Assembly (NCBI GenBank): GCA_036787815.1
Contig: DAIQOP010000251.1
Coordinates: 1-5,858, forward strand
Direction: 5' to 3'
Length of the DNA: 5,858 nt
DNA from: DATBAK01 sp036787815
GTDB lineage: Bacteria > Actinomycetota > Acidimicrobiia > IMCC26256 > PALSA-610
The notes under the pieces were generated by a model. That model saw only the letters and a list, made by a program, of their open reading frames with translations, was not told where the DNA came from and searched no databases. Positions 1 to 5,858 of this stretch are shown here, in pieces. The position numbers and the translations under genes were made by a program. How positions within the stretch are numbered: position 1 is the stretch's first letter; each line of letters starts with the position of its first letter.

Positions 1-74
1 TCCCGGGCTGGAACGTCGTCGACGCCGTGCCGTTCCGGTCCGGGCGCCTGCTACTCCTGCGCCGCGGCGCCTGA
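1..74 (+). CDS. C-terminal end of an unidentified protein (partial, 5' end outside window)
   Basis: A reading frame entering from the left edge ends at TGA 72-74. The 23 visible codons start at base 3 and 22 of them end in G or C, which is what real genes here look like. The peptide reads PG then WNVVDAVPFRSGRLLLLRR and ends GA. Alternating beta-strand-like hydrophobic residues followed by a basic tail are common at the end of class I methyltransferases and of some other Rossmann-type enzymes, but too little is present to name a family. It converges on the - strand glycosyltransferase, and the two coding regions share bases 51-74. No terminator with a T-run follows the stop. I am moderately sure this is coding and make no functional claim. 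Confidence 0.5.
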   Translation, partial: PGWNVVDAVPFRSGRLLLLRRGA

Positions 75-1169
75 ATCGGGCCCGCCCTCCACGATTCCGA
101 GTGCGACGGGGAGCTCGCGGGCCATCCGCTCGTACGACGATCGGCTGCGCGACTCGCGCTCGAACCGCTCGGCCAGCGCGCGCGTCGCGTCGGGGTCGGC
201 GAGCAGCCCGGTGACGCGTTCGACCCACGCATCGACGTCGAGCGGTTCGCAGAGGTAGCCCGTCGTCCCGTCGACGACCGCGTCGAGGATGCCTTCGAGG
301 CGCGCGGCCACCACGAGCGCGCCCGAGTTCGACGCTTCGATCGCGACGAGCCCAAAGCCCTCGACGTCGCCCGGCACGCGGATGTTCGGCATCACGAACA
401 CGTCGCAACCCGCGAAGAGCAGCGCCCGATCTTCGTCGTCGACCGATCCGAGCAGCTTCACGCGCGACTCGAGACCGCGCTGCGCCACCGCTTCACGGAT
501 TGCCGCCTCCTCCGACCCCGAGCCGGCCACGAGCAACACCGCCCGCTCGGGAAGCCGCGGCATGACCTCCGAGACGAACCACGCCACGCCCTTGCGCTTC
601 ACCAGCCGGCCGAGCGTGCCGAGCAGTTGCGCGTCGGGCGCCACGCCGGAGCGGCTCCGCAGCAGGTTCGCAGCTTCCGCACGGCTGCCCGGCCAGTCGG
701 GGGGGATCTCGACGCCGGGATTCAGCACCACGCAACGGCTCGGATCGACGCCCATCGCGATCGCGATCGACGCGGTCGAGTGGCTGTTCGCGACCACCCG
801 CGCCGCGTGCGGCAGCGCCGCCCGCACGAGCGCCCGGTACGGCCGGAACCAGAAGGTGAGGTCGAGGCCGTGCACCATCACGGTGCAGGGGGGCGCCGAC
901 CGCGGGAGAAACGGGCGGGCCGCGGCGTACGCCATCGCATCGCCGAACACGAGGCGATCGACGTGCCCGCCCCTCGCGGCGCGACGCGCGCGGAAGGTCG
1001 CGTACGGCAGGAACCACACGAGGTTGCGCTGCGATCGACCGAGCGAGACGAGCGTGGTGTCGGCGTACTCGTCGAGCGCGAGGTGCACGGCCCGGGCGAG
1101 GGTTTCCATGCCACCGACCAGCGGCGGGTAGCGCCGCGTCACGAATACGACCTTCGGGCGTGCGGTCAT
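51..1169 (-). CDS. GT4-family (GT-B fold) glycosyltransferase
   Basis: This 372-residue protein is a cytoplasmic retaining glycosyltransferase of the GT4 group. Such enzymes transfer a sugar from a nucleotide or similar donor to a lipid-linked or polysaccharide acceptor. It shows the N-terminal strand VVFVTRRYPP followed by a GG loop (about residues 15-20), a conserved VHG (98-101), ANSH (127-130), then the C-terminal donor half opening with GRLVKRKG (187-194, basic residues expected to contact donor phosphates). The EX7E motif is intact as EGFGLVAIE (270-278). Length and motif order are normal for the family. I chose the ATG at 1169 because its first bases overlap the TGA of the upstream gene (ATGA, 1169-1166), the classic arrangement for translational coupling. 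A GTG six codons upstream (1187) is possible but less likely. The C-terminal tail (GGPDSGAAAQE) is flexible and overlaps the neighbouring + strand gene end. Donor and acceptor cannot be told from sequence. Confidence 0.93.
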   Translation of the reverse strand: MTARPKVVFVTRRYPPLVGGMETLARAVHLALDEYADTTLVSLGRSQRNLVWFLPYATFRARRAARGGHVDRLVFGDAMAYAAARPFLPRSAPPCTVMVHGLDLTFWFRPYRALVRAALPHAARVVANSHSTASIAIAMGVDPSRCVVLNPGVEIPPDWPGSRAEAANLLRSRSGVAPDAQLLGTLGRLVKRKGVAWFVSEVMPRLPERAVLLVAGSGSEEAAIREAVAQRGLESRVKLLGSVDDEDRALLFAGCDVFVMPNIRVPGDVEGFGLVAIEASNSGALVVAARLEGILDAVVDGTTGYLCEPLDVDAWVERVTGLLADPDATRALAERFERESRSRSSYERMARELPVALGIVEGGPDSGAAAQE

Positions 1170-2737
1170 GCAGCCTGCTTCACCCACAGCGACAGGAACC
1201 AGGACTCGTGGTCGTTCTCCCGCAGCTTGGCGCGGTACCCGGCGTCGTAGAGCGAATGCTCGATCTGGAGCGCGTCGAGGCGCCCGTGCGACCCGATGAA
1301 CCAGACCCGTGTCGCGCCGCGGGTCGCCCGCGCCACTGCCTGGTCGTAGCCGCGTTGGGTCGCGTTGAAGTCGAGGATGGACAGGTGCGGACGGTGCACT
1401 CGCACGTCGAATCCGTTGGTCTGGGCCTTCGAGCTGAACACCGTGACCGGCCAGCTCCTCGGCGCGTACAGCGCGAAGGCGTAGCGGCCTCCGGAGTAGA
1501 CCATGACCGTGTCATCGGGCCTCACGCCCGCGACGAGGCCCGCGACCGCCTGCTTCATGTCCTCCTGCGGATACGCGCTCGGCGCCCGGGCCATCGCGAG
1601 CAGCGCGACGGTCAGCGCGAGCGCGATCACGACACCCCACGACCGGCGGATCGTGAGCTCCGACACGGCGACGGCCAAGAGCAGCGCGAACAGCGGGTAG
1701 AGGTACACATCGGTTCGGCCCGTGCCGATCGGGGCCAACGAGAACACCGCCAGCAGGAGAGCCAGGACCAGCGGGGCGAGGAGCAAGGTCGCGACATCGC
1801 GGCGGGTACGCACGACGACGAACGCCGCGGCGACGAACGTGATGAGCGCGATCGCGAGGGGCAGGTCGCTCGACGCGTTACCCAGCCGGGTCGCGGCCGT
1901 ACGGAAACCGCCCGCGATCCCGCCCGGGTTGTTGCCCGTCACGTAGAACGAGCGCCAGTAGTCCGACAGCGCAGTACCCAGGCGCGGTGCGAGCACCAGC
2001 CGCCACCACACCGCCGCGAAGATCGCGTAGGCGCCAAAGGCGACGTACGCGCGGCGGCGTGCGTGCTTGTCGCCGCGGCGTAGCGCGAAGAGAGCCGCGA
2101 GAAACGCCCCTCCCACCACCGGTACGACACCCGACGACATCGCGGTCGCGACCGCGGCACCGCCGGCGAGGAGGTACCAACGACGCGAGTCGCGAGGCCG
2201 CTCGAGCCCGCGCCACGTGAGCCAGACGAGCGCGATCACGATCACCGAATCCATCGTGTACTGCTTCACTCGCGCGGAGTACACAATGTGCGCCGGCGAA
2301 GTCAGCAACGCGGCGGTCGCGACGGCCGCGGCCGCACGTCCGAGCCGACGCGACACGCAGAGCAACCACAGCAGCGCGGGTGCCGCGACGCCGCACACGA
2401 ACGCCAGGCTCTGAGCCTTGGTCTCGCTGAAGCCCGTGACGTGCAACCACGCCTTGAGCGCCGCCGCGAATCCCGGTGACGTGAGCCCGACCGTCGTGAC
2501 CTGCGACCACGGGGTCTTGATCACGAGGGCAGGCCATGCGTCGTCGAGCCACAGGCTCGGAGGGTCGAGTTGGCGGATCCGGAGCGCGGCCGCGGCTACG
2601 ACGACCGCGGCCGCGATGGCGAAGTCCCACCACCTGAAGGGCGAGACCGCCACTCCGGCAGGAGGTGCCTCGACGTCCGGCGGATCAGGATGGGTCGGGC
2701 CCCCGGGCACTCCCGCAGCCACGCCGGTCTCGGTCAC
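1166..2737 (-). CDS. GT-C-type polytopic membrane glycosyltransferase with soluble C-terminal domain
   Basis: The protein has 523 residues with a Pro-rich cytoplasmic N-terminus (1-34) and a first membrane helix at about 37-53. A first outer loop contains SLWLDDAW (61-68), whose paired Asp matches the acidic DE/DD motif of PMT/ArnT-like GT-C enzymes. These use a polyprenyl-phosphate sugar donor on the outer face of the membrane. Next comes SPAHIVYSARVKQYTMD (147-163), the usual position of the 'ySqevRpYs' signature. Further helices lie at about 108-128, 164-178, 187-218, 229-250, 291-309, 315-336, 343-359 and 364-384, followed by a roughly 135-residue extracytoplasmic tail (about 388-523). 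GRTDVYLYP (340-348) matches a late conserved loop of the class. The start is GTG at 2737; no better start lies downstream in the hydrophobic part, and the Shine-Dalgarno match is weak. The stop overlaps the ATG of the GT4 gene by 4 bases, so the two probably form one operon. Substrate is unknown; an O-mannosyl or wall-glycan role would be a guess. Confidence 0.88.
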   Translation of the reverse strand: MTETGVAAGVPGGPTHPDPPDVEAPPAGVAVSPFRWWDFAIAAAVVVAAAALRIRQLDPPSLWLDDAWPALVIKTPWSQVTTVGLTSPGFAAALKAWLHVTGFSETKAQSLAFVCGVAAPALLWLLCVSRRLGRAAAAVATAALLTSPAHIVYSARVKQYTMDSVIVIALVWLTWRGLERPRDSRRWYLLAGGAAVATAMSSGVVPVVGGAFLAALFALRRGDKHARRRAYVAFGAYAIFAAVWWRLVLAPRLGTALSDYWRSFYVTGNNPGGIAGGFRTAATRLGNASSDLPLAIALITFVAAAFVVVRTRRDVATLLLAPLVLALLLAVFSLAPIGTGRTDVYLYPLFALLLAVAVSELTIRRSWGVVIALALTVALLAMARAPSAYPQEDMKQAVAGLVAGVRPDDTVMVYSGGRYAFALYAPRSWPVTVFSSKAQTNGFDVRVHRPHLSILDFNATQRGYDQAVARATRGATRVWFIGSHGRLDALQIEHSLYDAGYRAKLRENDHESWFLSLWVKQAA

Positions 2738-2826
2738 GTTCGGGCGTCGTCTCGCAGAGCTACGCCGTCGGTGATCGGCCGCGCGACTCGATGCGTTCCC
2801 TCCGGGCCGTACGCGAACACGAATCG

Positions 2827-2832
2827 AATCTA
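2827..2832 (-). promoter_or_regulatory. Candidate -10 box (TAGATT) for the GT-C/GT4 operon
   Basis: On the - strand TAGATT fits the TANNNT -10 consensus of high-GC bacteria. A transcript starting about 7 bases downstream would have a leader of roughly 80 bases before the GTG at 2737. The -35 side is only weakly like consensus (TTCGCG, about 15 bases upstream). The leader contains a GGAGGG stretch (near 2798-2803) with no start codon at normal distance, so it does not settle the translation start. This is a low-confidence call in the only place where this operon's promoter can lie nearby. Confidence 0.3.
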
Positions 2833-2839
2833 GCGGGAT

Positions 2840-2849
2840 CGAGCGCTCG
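2840..2849. promoter_or_regulatory. Palindrome CGAGCGCTCG in the divergent intergenic region (possible operator)
   Basis: A perfect 10-base palindrome lies between the two divergent genes, immediately upstream of the - strand TAGATT box. An imperfect palindrome, ACCGTGCATGGT, follows at 2869-2880. Short palindromes are common at this GC content, so an operator role is only suggested by position. The remainder of the roughly 160-base gap holds no gene that I can support. Confidence 0.2.
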
Positions 2850-2903
2850 CGAACGTCGATCGGCCGGCACCGTGCATGGTCGCCGTTCGAAAGGGCGGAT
2901 GGC

Positions 2904-2909
2904 TAAAGT
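2904..2909 (+). promoter_or_regulatory. Candidate -10 box (TAAAGT), probably giving a near-leaderless transcript
   Basis: TAAAGT matches TANNNT and lies 10 bases before the ATG at 2920. Transcription from about 2916-2920 would give a mRNA with almost no leader. It would begin downstream of the alternative ATG at 2899, which is why I prefer 2920 as the start. No convincing -35 element is seen at the usual spacing, as is often the case for such promoters. Confidence 0.4.
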
Positions 2910-2919
2910 ACCCGCCACG

Positions 2920-4998
2920 ATGGCGGTCAAGGAAGCTCGCGACACGAGGTTCGCGTCGACGAGCCCGACCGACCCCGAGTCGTTCGGCGTCGTCCGCCTG
3001 ACGCTCGTCATCACGCTTTCGTGTGCGCTCGGGTACGCCGTCGTCGCCACTCCCCTCGCGCTGGTGAACCACTTCGAGAGGGGCACCGTCCTCCTCGCCG
3101 CAAGTGGTTGCGCGGCGGTCTTCGCGTTCCTCTGGCTGCGCGCCACCGGCCCTCTCGGCCGCTTCCGCTTGCAGGCGCCAACGATCGTCGCGCTCTCCAC
3201 GATCGCGGGCATGACCGCGATCAACATGCGCTTTGCGTCCCAGAACGTGGTGCAGGACCGCGATCCCGGTGCCTACATCGACTCCGGGCAGTGGTTCGCC
3301 CATCACCACACCTTCTTCTTCGACGGGCTGGTCGGCGCGTTCGCTCGTCACCCCCACCAGCTCTTCGTGGCCGGCGCCGGCTTCGTTTCGGGAGCCCCCG
3401 GCGGGCGGCTCTACCCGCAGTTCCTCCACGTCGTGCCGGCGTTCCTCGCCGGCGCGAACTGGATCGGCGGCTCGGCGATGATGTACCGCGCGAACGCCGC
3501 GCTCGGTGCGCTCGCGCTGCTCGCGTTCTTCGCCTTCGCTCGCACCTGGCTCCACGAGCGTCTCGCGACGGTCGCCGTCGTGCTTCTCACGATCAACCTG
3601 GTCGAGGTCCTGCACTCTCGGAACACCTACTCGGAGATCCTCAGCCAGGTGTTCCTGTTCGGTGGGCTCTGGGCGCTCACCGAAGCCGACCGCGTCCGCC
3701 GGCTCTCGGTCTTCGCGATCGCGGGCCTGATGCTCGGCGCGACGTGCATGGTGCGGATCGATGCGTTCCTCTTCCTCATCCCGCTCACCGTGGTCGCGAC
3801 GGTTCGGCTGTGGCGCGCCCACTCGATGCCCCGCGACGACGCCGTTCGGATGCACCGTGAGGTCGCCGTCGCGTCACTCGGGGTGCTGTGTACGAGCGCG
3901 CTGGGAGCGATCGACGGCGTCTACTTCTCTCGGCCCTACATCGCCTCGAACAAGGGGTTCCTTCTCGAGATCGGTGCCGCGTGGATCGCGACGATCGTCG
4001 GATGCAACATCGCGCTCAGGGTCCACGCCCGGCGCGAGCGACCGCTCCTGAACCCGCGACTCATCCGGACGCTCGGTGCGATCGCCGCGCTCGCGATCGT
4101 CCTGGTGTTCGCATGGGCATGGTTCGTGCGCCCGAGCACGACGACCGGCTACCAGATAGCCCGGCCGGCCGGCGGTATCTACGACCTGCGCACGGCCCAG
4201 CTCCCGGCAAAGAGGAAGCTCCGCACCTACAGCGAGCACACCGTGCCCCGCCTCAACCTGTTCGTCGGCGCGGCCACCCTGGCCGGCGGCATCCTCGGGA
4301 CGGCACTCATCACGCGACGCGTGCTGTCCGACCCGTCGGATCCGCGGCTCGCGTTCTTGCTGCTGTTCGGGCTCACGACCGCGCTCTACGTGTGGCAGCC
4401 GTCGATCGCACCCGACATGGTGTGGTTCCTGAGGCGCTTCTTACCCGTCACGATTCCGGGCCTCATCCTGTTCTCGATGGTGCTGACCCAGGACCTCGTG
4501 AACACGCGGTGGCCGATCGCGAAGGTCGGCGCGGCAGTGCTGATCGTGGGCGGTCTCGTGGTGCCCGTCTCGATGCTCCCCCACTACGTGTTCCAGCGCA
4601 CCCACGAGTCGCTGGCCGCCGGCGTGAATCAAACGTGCGCACACCTCGGCAGCGACGCAGCGATCGTGATCGTGCAGAGCTCGGTCTTCGCGAACGGGCC
4701 CCAATATCGGTATCCGCAAGCACTGCAGGCGTTCTGTCGCGTGCCCGTCGCCACCGCGCCGCCCGGTCTCGGGTCGCAGTTCTACCAAGCACTCGCCGTC
4801 GAATGGCAGAGGCAGGGCCGCCGGCTCGAAGTGGTCGCGAACCTCCCGCAGGCCCTTGCGCAGGTCCCGGGAACGGCCCGGGTGCTGCAACAATCGAAGT
4901 ATCGCGTGCTCGACCGCACGCTCCACCACAGGCCGACCAGGTACGTGTCGCAGAAGCTGATCCTCTTCTTCAAGCCCGTTCCGGTCTCCGGAACGTGA
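2920..4998 (+). CDS. Large GT-C-type polytopic membrane glycosyltransferase (DRDPGAY type)
   Basis: This 692-residue integral membrane protein has about 13-14 predicted helices (among them 26-49, 55-74, 87-103, 190-209, 215-231, 263-280, 281-298, 315-335, 347-366, 382-403, 446-464, 476-492, 509-526, 533-553) and a soluble tail from about 557 to 692. The first large outer loop carries QDRDPGAYIDSGQW (starting near 112), the acidic motif at the position where ArnT/PMT relatives have DE. RNTYSEILSQ (234-243) and FLRRFLPVTIPG (503-514) are further signatures of this GT-C group. The tail has two cysteines (573 and 606) that could form a disulfide outside the cell. The family uses lipid-phosphate sugars as donors, but donor and acceptor are unknown here. 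I chose the ATG at 2920 because a TANNNT box precedes it. The ATG at 2899 (699 residues, AAAGGG only 3 bases upstream) is the main alternative; still earlier starts read through the intergenic region with a low-complexity Arg/Ser-rich peptide. It is divergent from the other GT-C gene and overlaps the methyltransferase gene end by 29 bases. One TTA codon occurs at 4441-4443. Confidence 0.88.
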   Translation: MAVKEARDTRFASTSPTDPESFGVVRLTLVITLSCALGYAVVATPLALVNHFERGTVLLAASGCAAVFAFLWLRATGPLGRFRLQAPTIVALSTIAGMTAINMRFASQNVVQDRDPGAYIDSGQWFAHHHTFFFDGLVGAFARHPHQLFVAGAGFVSGAPGGRLYPQFLHVVPAFLAGANWIGGSAMMYRANAALGALALLAFFAFARTWLHERLATVAVVLLTINLVEVLHSRNTYSEILSQVFLFGGLWALTEADRVRRLSVFAIAGLMLGATCMVRIDAFLFLIPLTVVATVRLWRAHSMPRDDAVRMHREVAVASLGVLCTSALGAIDGVYFSRPYIASNKGFLLEIGAAWIATIVGCNIALRVHARRERPLLNPRLIRTLGAIAALAIVLVFAWAWFVRPSTTTGYQIARPAGGIYDLRTAQLPAKRKLRTYSEHTVPRLNLFVGAATLAGGILGTALITRRVLSDPSDPRLAFLLLFGLTTALYVWQPSIAPDMVWFLRRFLPVTIPGLILFSMVLTQDLVNTRWPIAKVGAAVLIVGGLVVPVSMLPHYVFQRTHESLAAGVNQTCAHLGSDAAIVIVQSSVFANGPQYRYPQALQAFCRVPVATAPPGLGSQFYQALAVEWQRQGRRLEVVANLPQALAQVPGTARVLQQSKYRVLDRTLHHRPTRYVSQKLILFFKPVPVSGT

Positions 4999-5716
4999 AC
5001 ACGAGGGTCGGGATCGCGATCAGCGCGGCCCGCAGGAGCGCATCGGGTGCCCGCAGCACCGTACGAAACGCCGCCGAGGGCTCCTCGACGGCGGCCATCA
5101 CGTGCATGGCTTCGAGCGTGCGCTCGCGCCCGTCGAGCCCGGCGAGCGCGAACAGCTCGCGTACTTCGGCCCGGCTGAGCAGCCGGCAGTCGTAGCGTTC
5201 ACCCCGTCGCGCCGCGCGCACGTAGCGCGACTGCAGGCCGACGGTCGGCAGCCAACTCAGGCCCGGCAGCTTGAAGTGCGGTTCGAGTGGCCCCCACCGA
5301 TTCGGTACGGCGAGATAGCCGATGCCGTCGGGCCGCAGGACGCGCCCGAGCTCACGTACGTGGTACTCCTGCTCGGCGCGGCCGCCGGTGTGCTCGATGC
5401 AGTGGTTCGAGATGACGACGTCGAACGTGGCATCGGGGAACGGCAGCGCGACCCCGTCGCCGAGATGGAACTCGTAGCCCGCGGTCTCGACCCGTACGTC
5501 GACGACGTCGACGCTGTGCACCTCACCCTGCTCGCCGACGATGTCGCCCAGGCTGGCCGAGATCACGCCGGCGCCCGTGCCGACGTCGAGCACCTTCAGC
5601 CCCGCGAGCGGGCGCTCGGTCTCGATGATCGCCGCGATCTTGCGGGCCTTGCGCCGCCGTGACTCGACGTCGAGGACGGCGTGCGGAGCGCGCGGCGTCT
5701 CCGCGGCATGATTCAT
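4970..5716 (-). CDS. Class I SAM-dependent methyltransferase (methyltransferase domain 11/25 type)
   Basis: This 248-residue protein has the Rossmann-type SAM fold. Motif I is VLDVGTGAGVIS (42-53). An acidic residue ending strand 2 (VHSVD, D70) is expected to bind the ribose of SAM. LGDGVALPFPDATFDVVISN (85-104) covers motifs II-III, followed by IEHT (107-110). LGRVLRPDGIGYLAVPNRW (123-141) leads into EPHFKLPGLSWLP (145-157), a segment typical of one subgroup acting on small or lipid-like substrates. The C-terminus (about 225-241) is hydrophobic and may touch the membrane. The start at ATG 5716 sits 8 bases after a TACGCT box. The longer frame to 5836 is rejected because it would read through the end of the preceding gene and adds an Arg/Ala-rich peptide with no domain. 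The stop lies inside the end of the convergent GT-C gene. The substrate is unknown; neighbouring glycosyltransferases suggest, but do not show, a glycan or glycolipid target. Confidence 0.9.
   Translation of the reverse strand: MNHAAETPRAPHAVLDVESRRRKARKIAAIIETERPLAGLKVLDVGTGAGVISASLGDIVGEQGEVHSVDVVDVRVETAGYEFHLGDGVALPFPDATFDVVISNHCIEHTGGRAEQEYHVRELGRVLRPDGIGYLAVPNRWGPLEPHFKLPGLSWLPTVGLQSRYVRAARRGERYDCRLLSRAEVRELFALAGLDGRERTLEAMHVMAAVEEPSAAFRTVLRAPDALLRAALIAIPTLVFTFRRPERA
4977..4995. terminator. Perfect 8-bp stem, 3-base loop hairpin in the convergent overlap (possible bidirectional terminator)
   Basis: CGTTCCGG-TCT-CCGGAACG is a perfect inverted repeat. It lies wholly within the 29 bases shared by the 3' ends of the + strand GT-C gene and the - strand methyltransferase gene, 1 base before one stop codon and about 5 bases from the other. 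There is no T-run on either side, so it does not meet the classic intrinsic terminator definition. Hairpins without a U-tract are frequently found after genes in high-GC actinobacteria, where their termination activity is debated. It would be transcribed from both strands. Confidence 0.4.
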
Positions 5717-5724
5717 GGTGCTGC

Positions 5725-5730
5725 AGCGTA
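5725..5730 (-). promoter_or_regulatory. Candidate -10 box (TACGCT) of the methyltransferase gene, probably leaderless
   Basis: On the - strand TACGCT is followed by GCAGCACC and then the ATG at 5716. The spacing of 8 bases would place the transcription start at or within a base or two of the ATG. There is no Shine-Dalgarno-like sequence in between, which fits leaderless translation. A loose -35-like TTCGAC lies at 5756-5751, about 20 bases upstream, which is longer than usual. The box falls in the short gap after the preceding gene's stop (5782), so the methyltransferase can be transcribed on its own. Confidence 0.45.
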
Positions 5731-5781
5731 GGGCGTGCGGGCCGAGGGCCGTCGAACCTGGGACGGCGAGGCCGCCGAGGC

Positions 5782-5858
5782 TCAGGAAGCGAGCTCGAGA
5801 AAGCGCGCGTACCGATCGGCGACCGGGCTGAGCCACGCGGGGTCGGGTTCGACCGTGC
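5782..5858 (-). CDS. C-terminal end of a protein, possibly an FGGY-type carbohydrate kinase (partial)
   Basis: A - strand frame entering from the right edge ends at TGA 5784-5782. Its 24 codons are mostly G/C-ending (20 of 24) and include PDPAWLSPVADRYARF, ending in LELAS. The pattern 'P-x-P, then Y-x-x-F-x-x-L' is how many xylulokinase or glycerol kinase relatives (FGGY family) finish, but the visible part contains no catalytic motif, so the name is tentative. It lies upstream of the methyltransferase in the same direction, with a gap of 65 bases (5717-5781) that holds the candidate promoter. The stop also shows that the long upstream extension of the methyltransferase frame is not real. Confidence 0.5.
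   Translation of the reverse strand, partial: TVEPDPAWLSPVADRYARFLELAS

Noticed and set aside
73..97. Inverted repeat GAATCG ... CGATTC after the + strand stop at 74
   Set aside because: It has only a 6-bp stem with a 13-base loop and no T-run, lies inside the GT4 coding sequence, and is expected by chance.
754..765. Palindrome TCGCGATCGCGA, similar to short highly iterated palindromes
   Set aside because: It lies within codons for an Ile-Ala-Ile-Ala run in the GT4 enzyme, and only this copy was noticed, so no repeat family is supported.
1160..2083. Long + strand open frame (307 codons) opposite the GT-C gene
   Set aside because: The product is a monotonous Arg/Glu/Asp/His-rich peptide with no domain, exactly antisense to a well-supported membrane protein. 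Such open antisense frames are routine at high GC.
2830..3855. Long - strand open frame (341 codons) opposite the large GT-C gene
   Set aside because: It is highly charged and low in complexity (repeated RDREER-like runs) with no recognisable fold. The + strand frame carries clear GT-C motifs, so this is a shadow.
3888..5195. Long + strand open frame (435 codons) overlapping the GT-C gene and part of the methyltransferase gene
   Set aside because: The Arg/Pro/Ala-rich translation lacks any motif and spans two real genes out of frame.
5717..5836. N-terminal extension of the methyltransferase to a start at 5836
   Set aside because: The 40 extra residues have no domain character and would overlap the end of the preceding gene out of frame; a TANNNT box sits just before the ATG at 5716.

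Overview
The window is GC-rich, densely coded DNA with strong G/C bias at third codon positions and 4-base or longer gene overlaps. This points to a high-GC bacterium, most likely an actinomycete-type lineage. The protein styles (GT-C membrane glycosyltransferases with extracytoplasmic tails) and the TANNNT boxes placed just upstream of start codons would fit Acidimicrobiia or relatives, but that assignment is an inference, not something the sequence proves.

Layout, left to right: (1) the last 23 codons of a + strand gene (3-74), which runs tail-to-tail into (2) a GT4-type glycosyltransferase on the - strand (1169 to 51). Its ATG overlaps the TGA of (3) a GT-C-type membrane glycosyltransferase, also on the - strand (2737 to 1166), so these two form a translationally coupled pair. 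(4) A divergent intergenic region (about 2738-2919) holds candidate promoters for both directions. (5) A second, larger GT-C-type membrane glycosyltransferase lies on the + strand (2920-4998). It runs tail-to-tail, with a 29-base overlap and a perfect hairpin in the overlap, into (6) a class I SAM-dependent methyltransferase on the - strand (5716 to 4970). (7) The last codons of another - strand gene end at 5782; its tail resembles that of an FGGY-type sugar kinase.

Taken together, genes 2, 3 and 5 look like a small envelope-glycan or glycolipid module. The cytoplasmic GT4 enzyme would use nucleotide sugars, and the two polytopic GT-C proteins would use lipid-phosphate sugars on the outer face of the membrane. 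The methyltransferase may modify a product of the pathway, but its own promoter and opposite orientation mean the link is only positional. No RNA gene, mobile element, CRISPR array or phage sequence was seen. I regard this as a largely ordinary cell-envelope region. The points most worth a second look are the hairpin inside the convergent overlap, the probable leaderless promoters, and the pairing of two different GT-C enzymes head to head.
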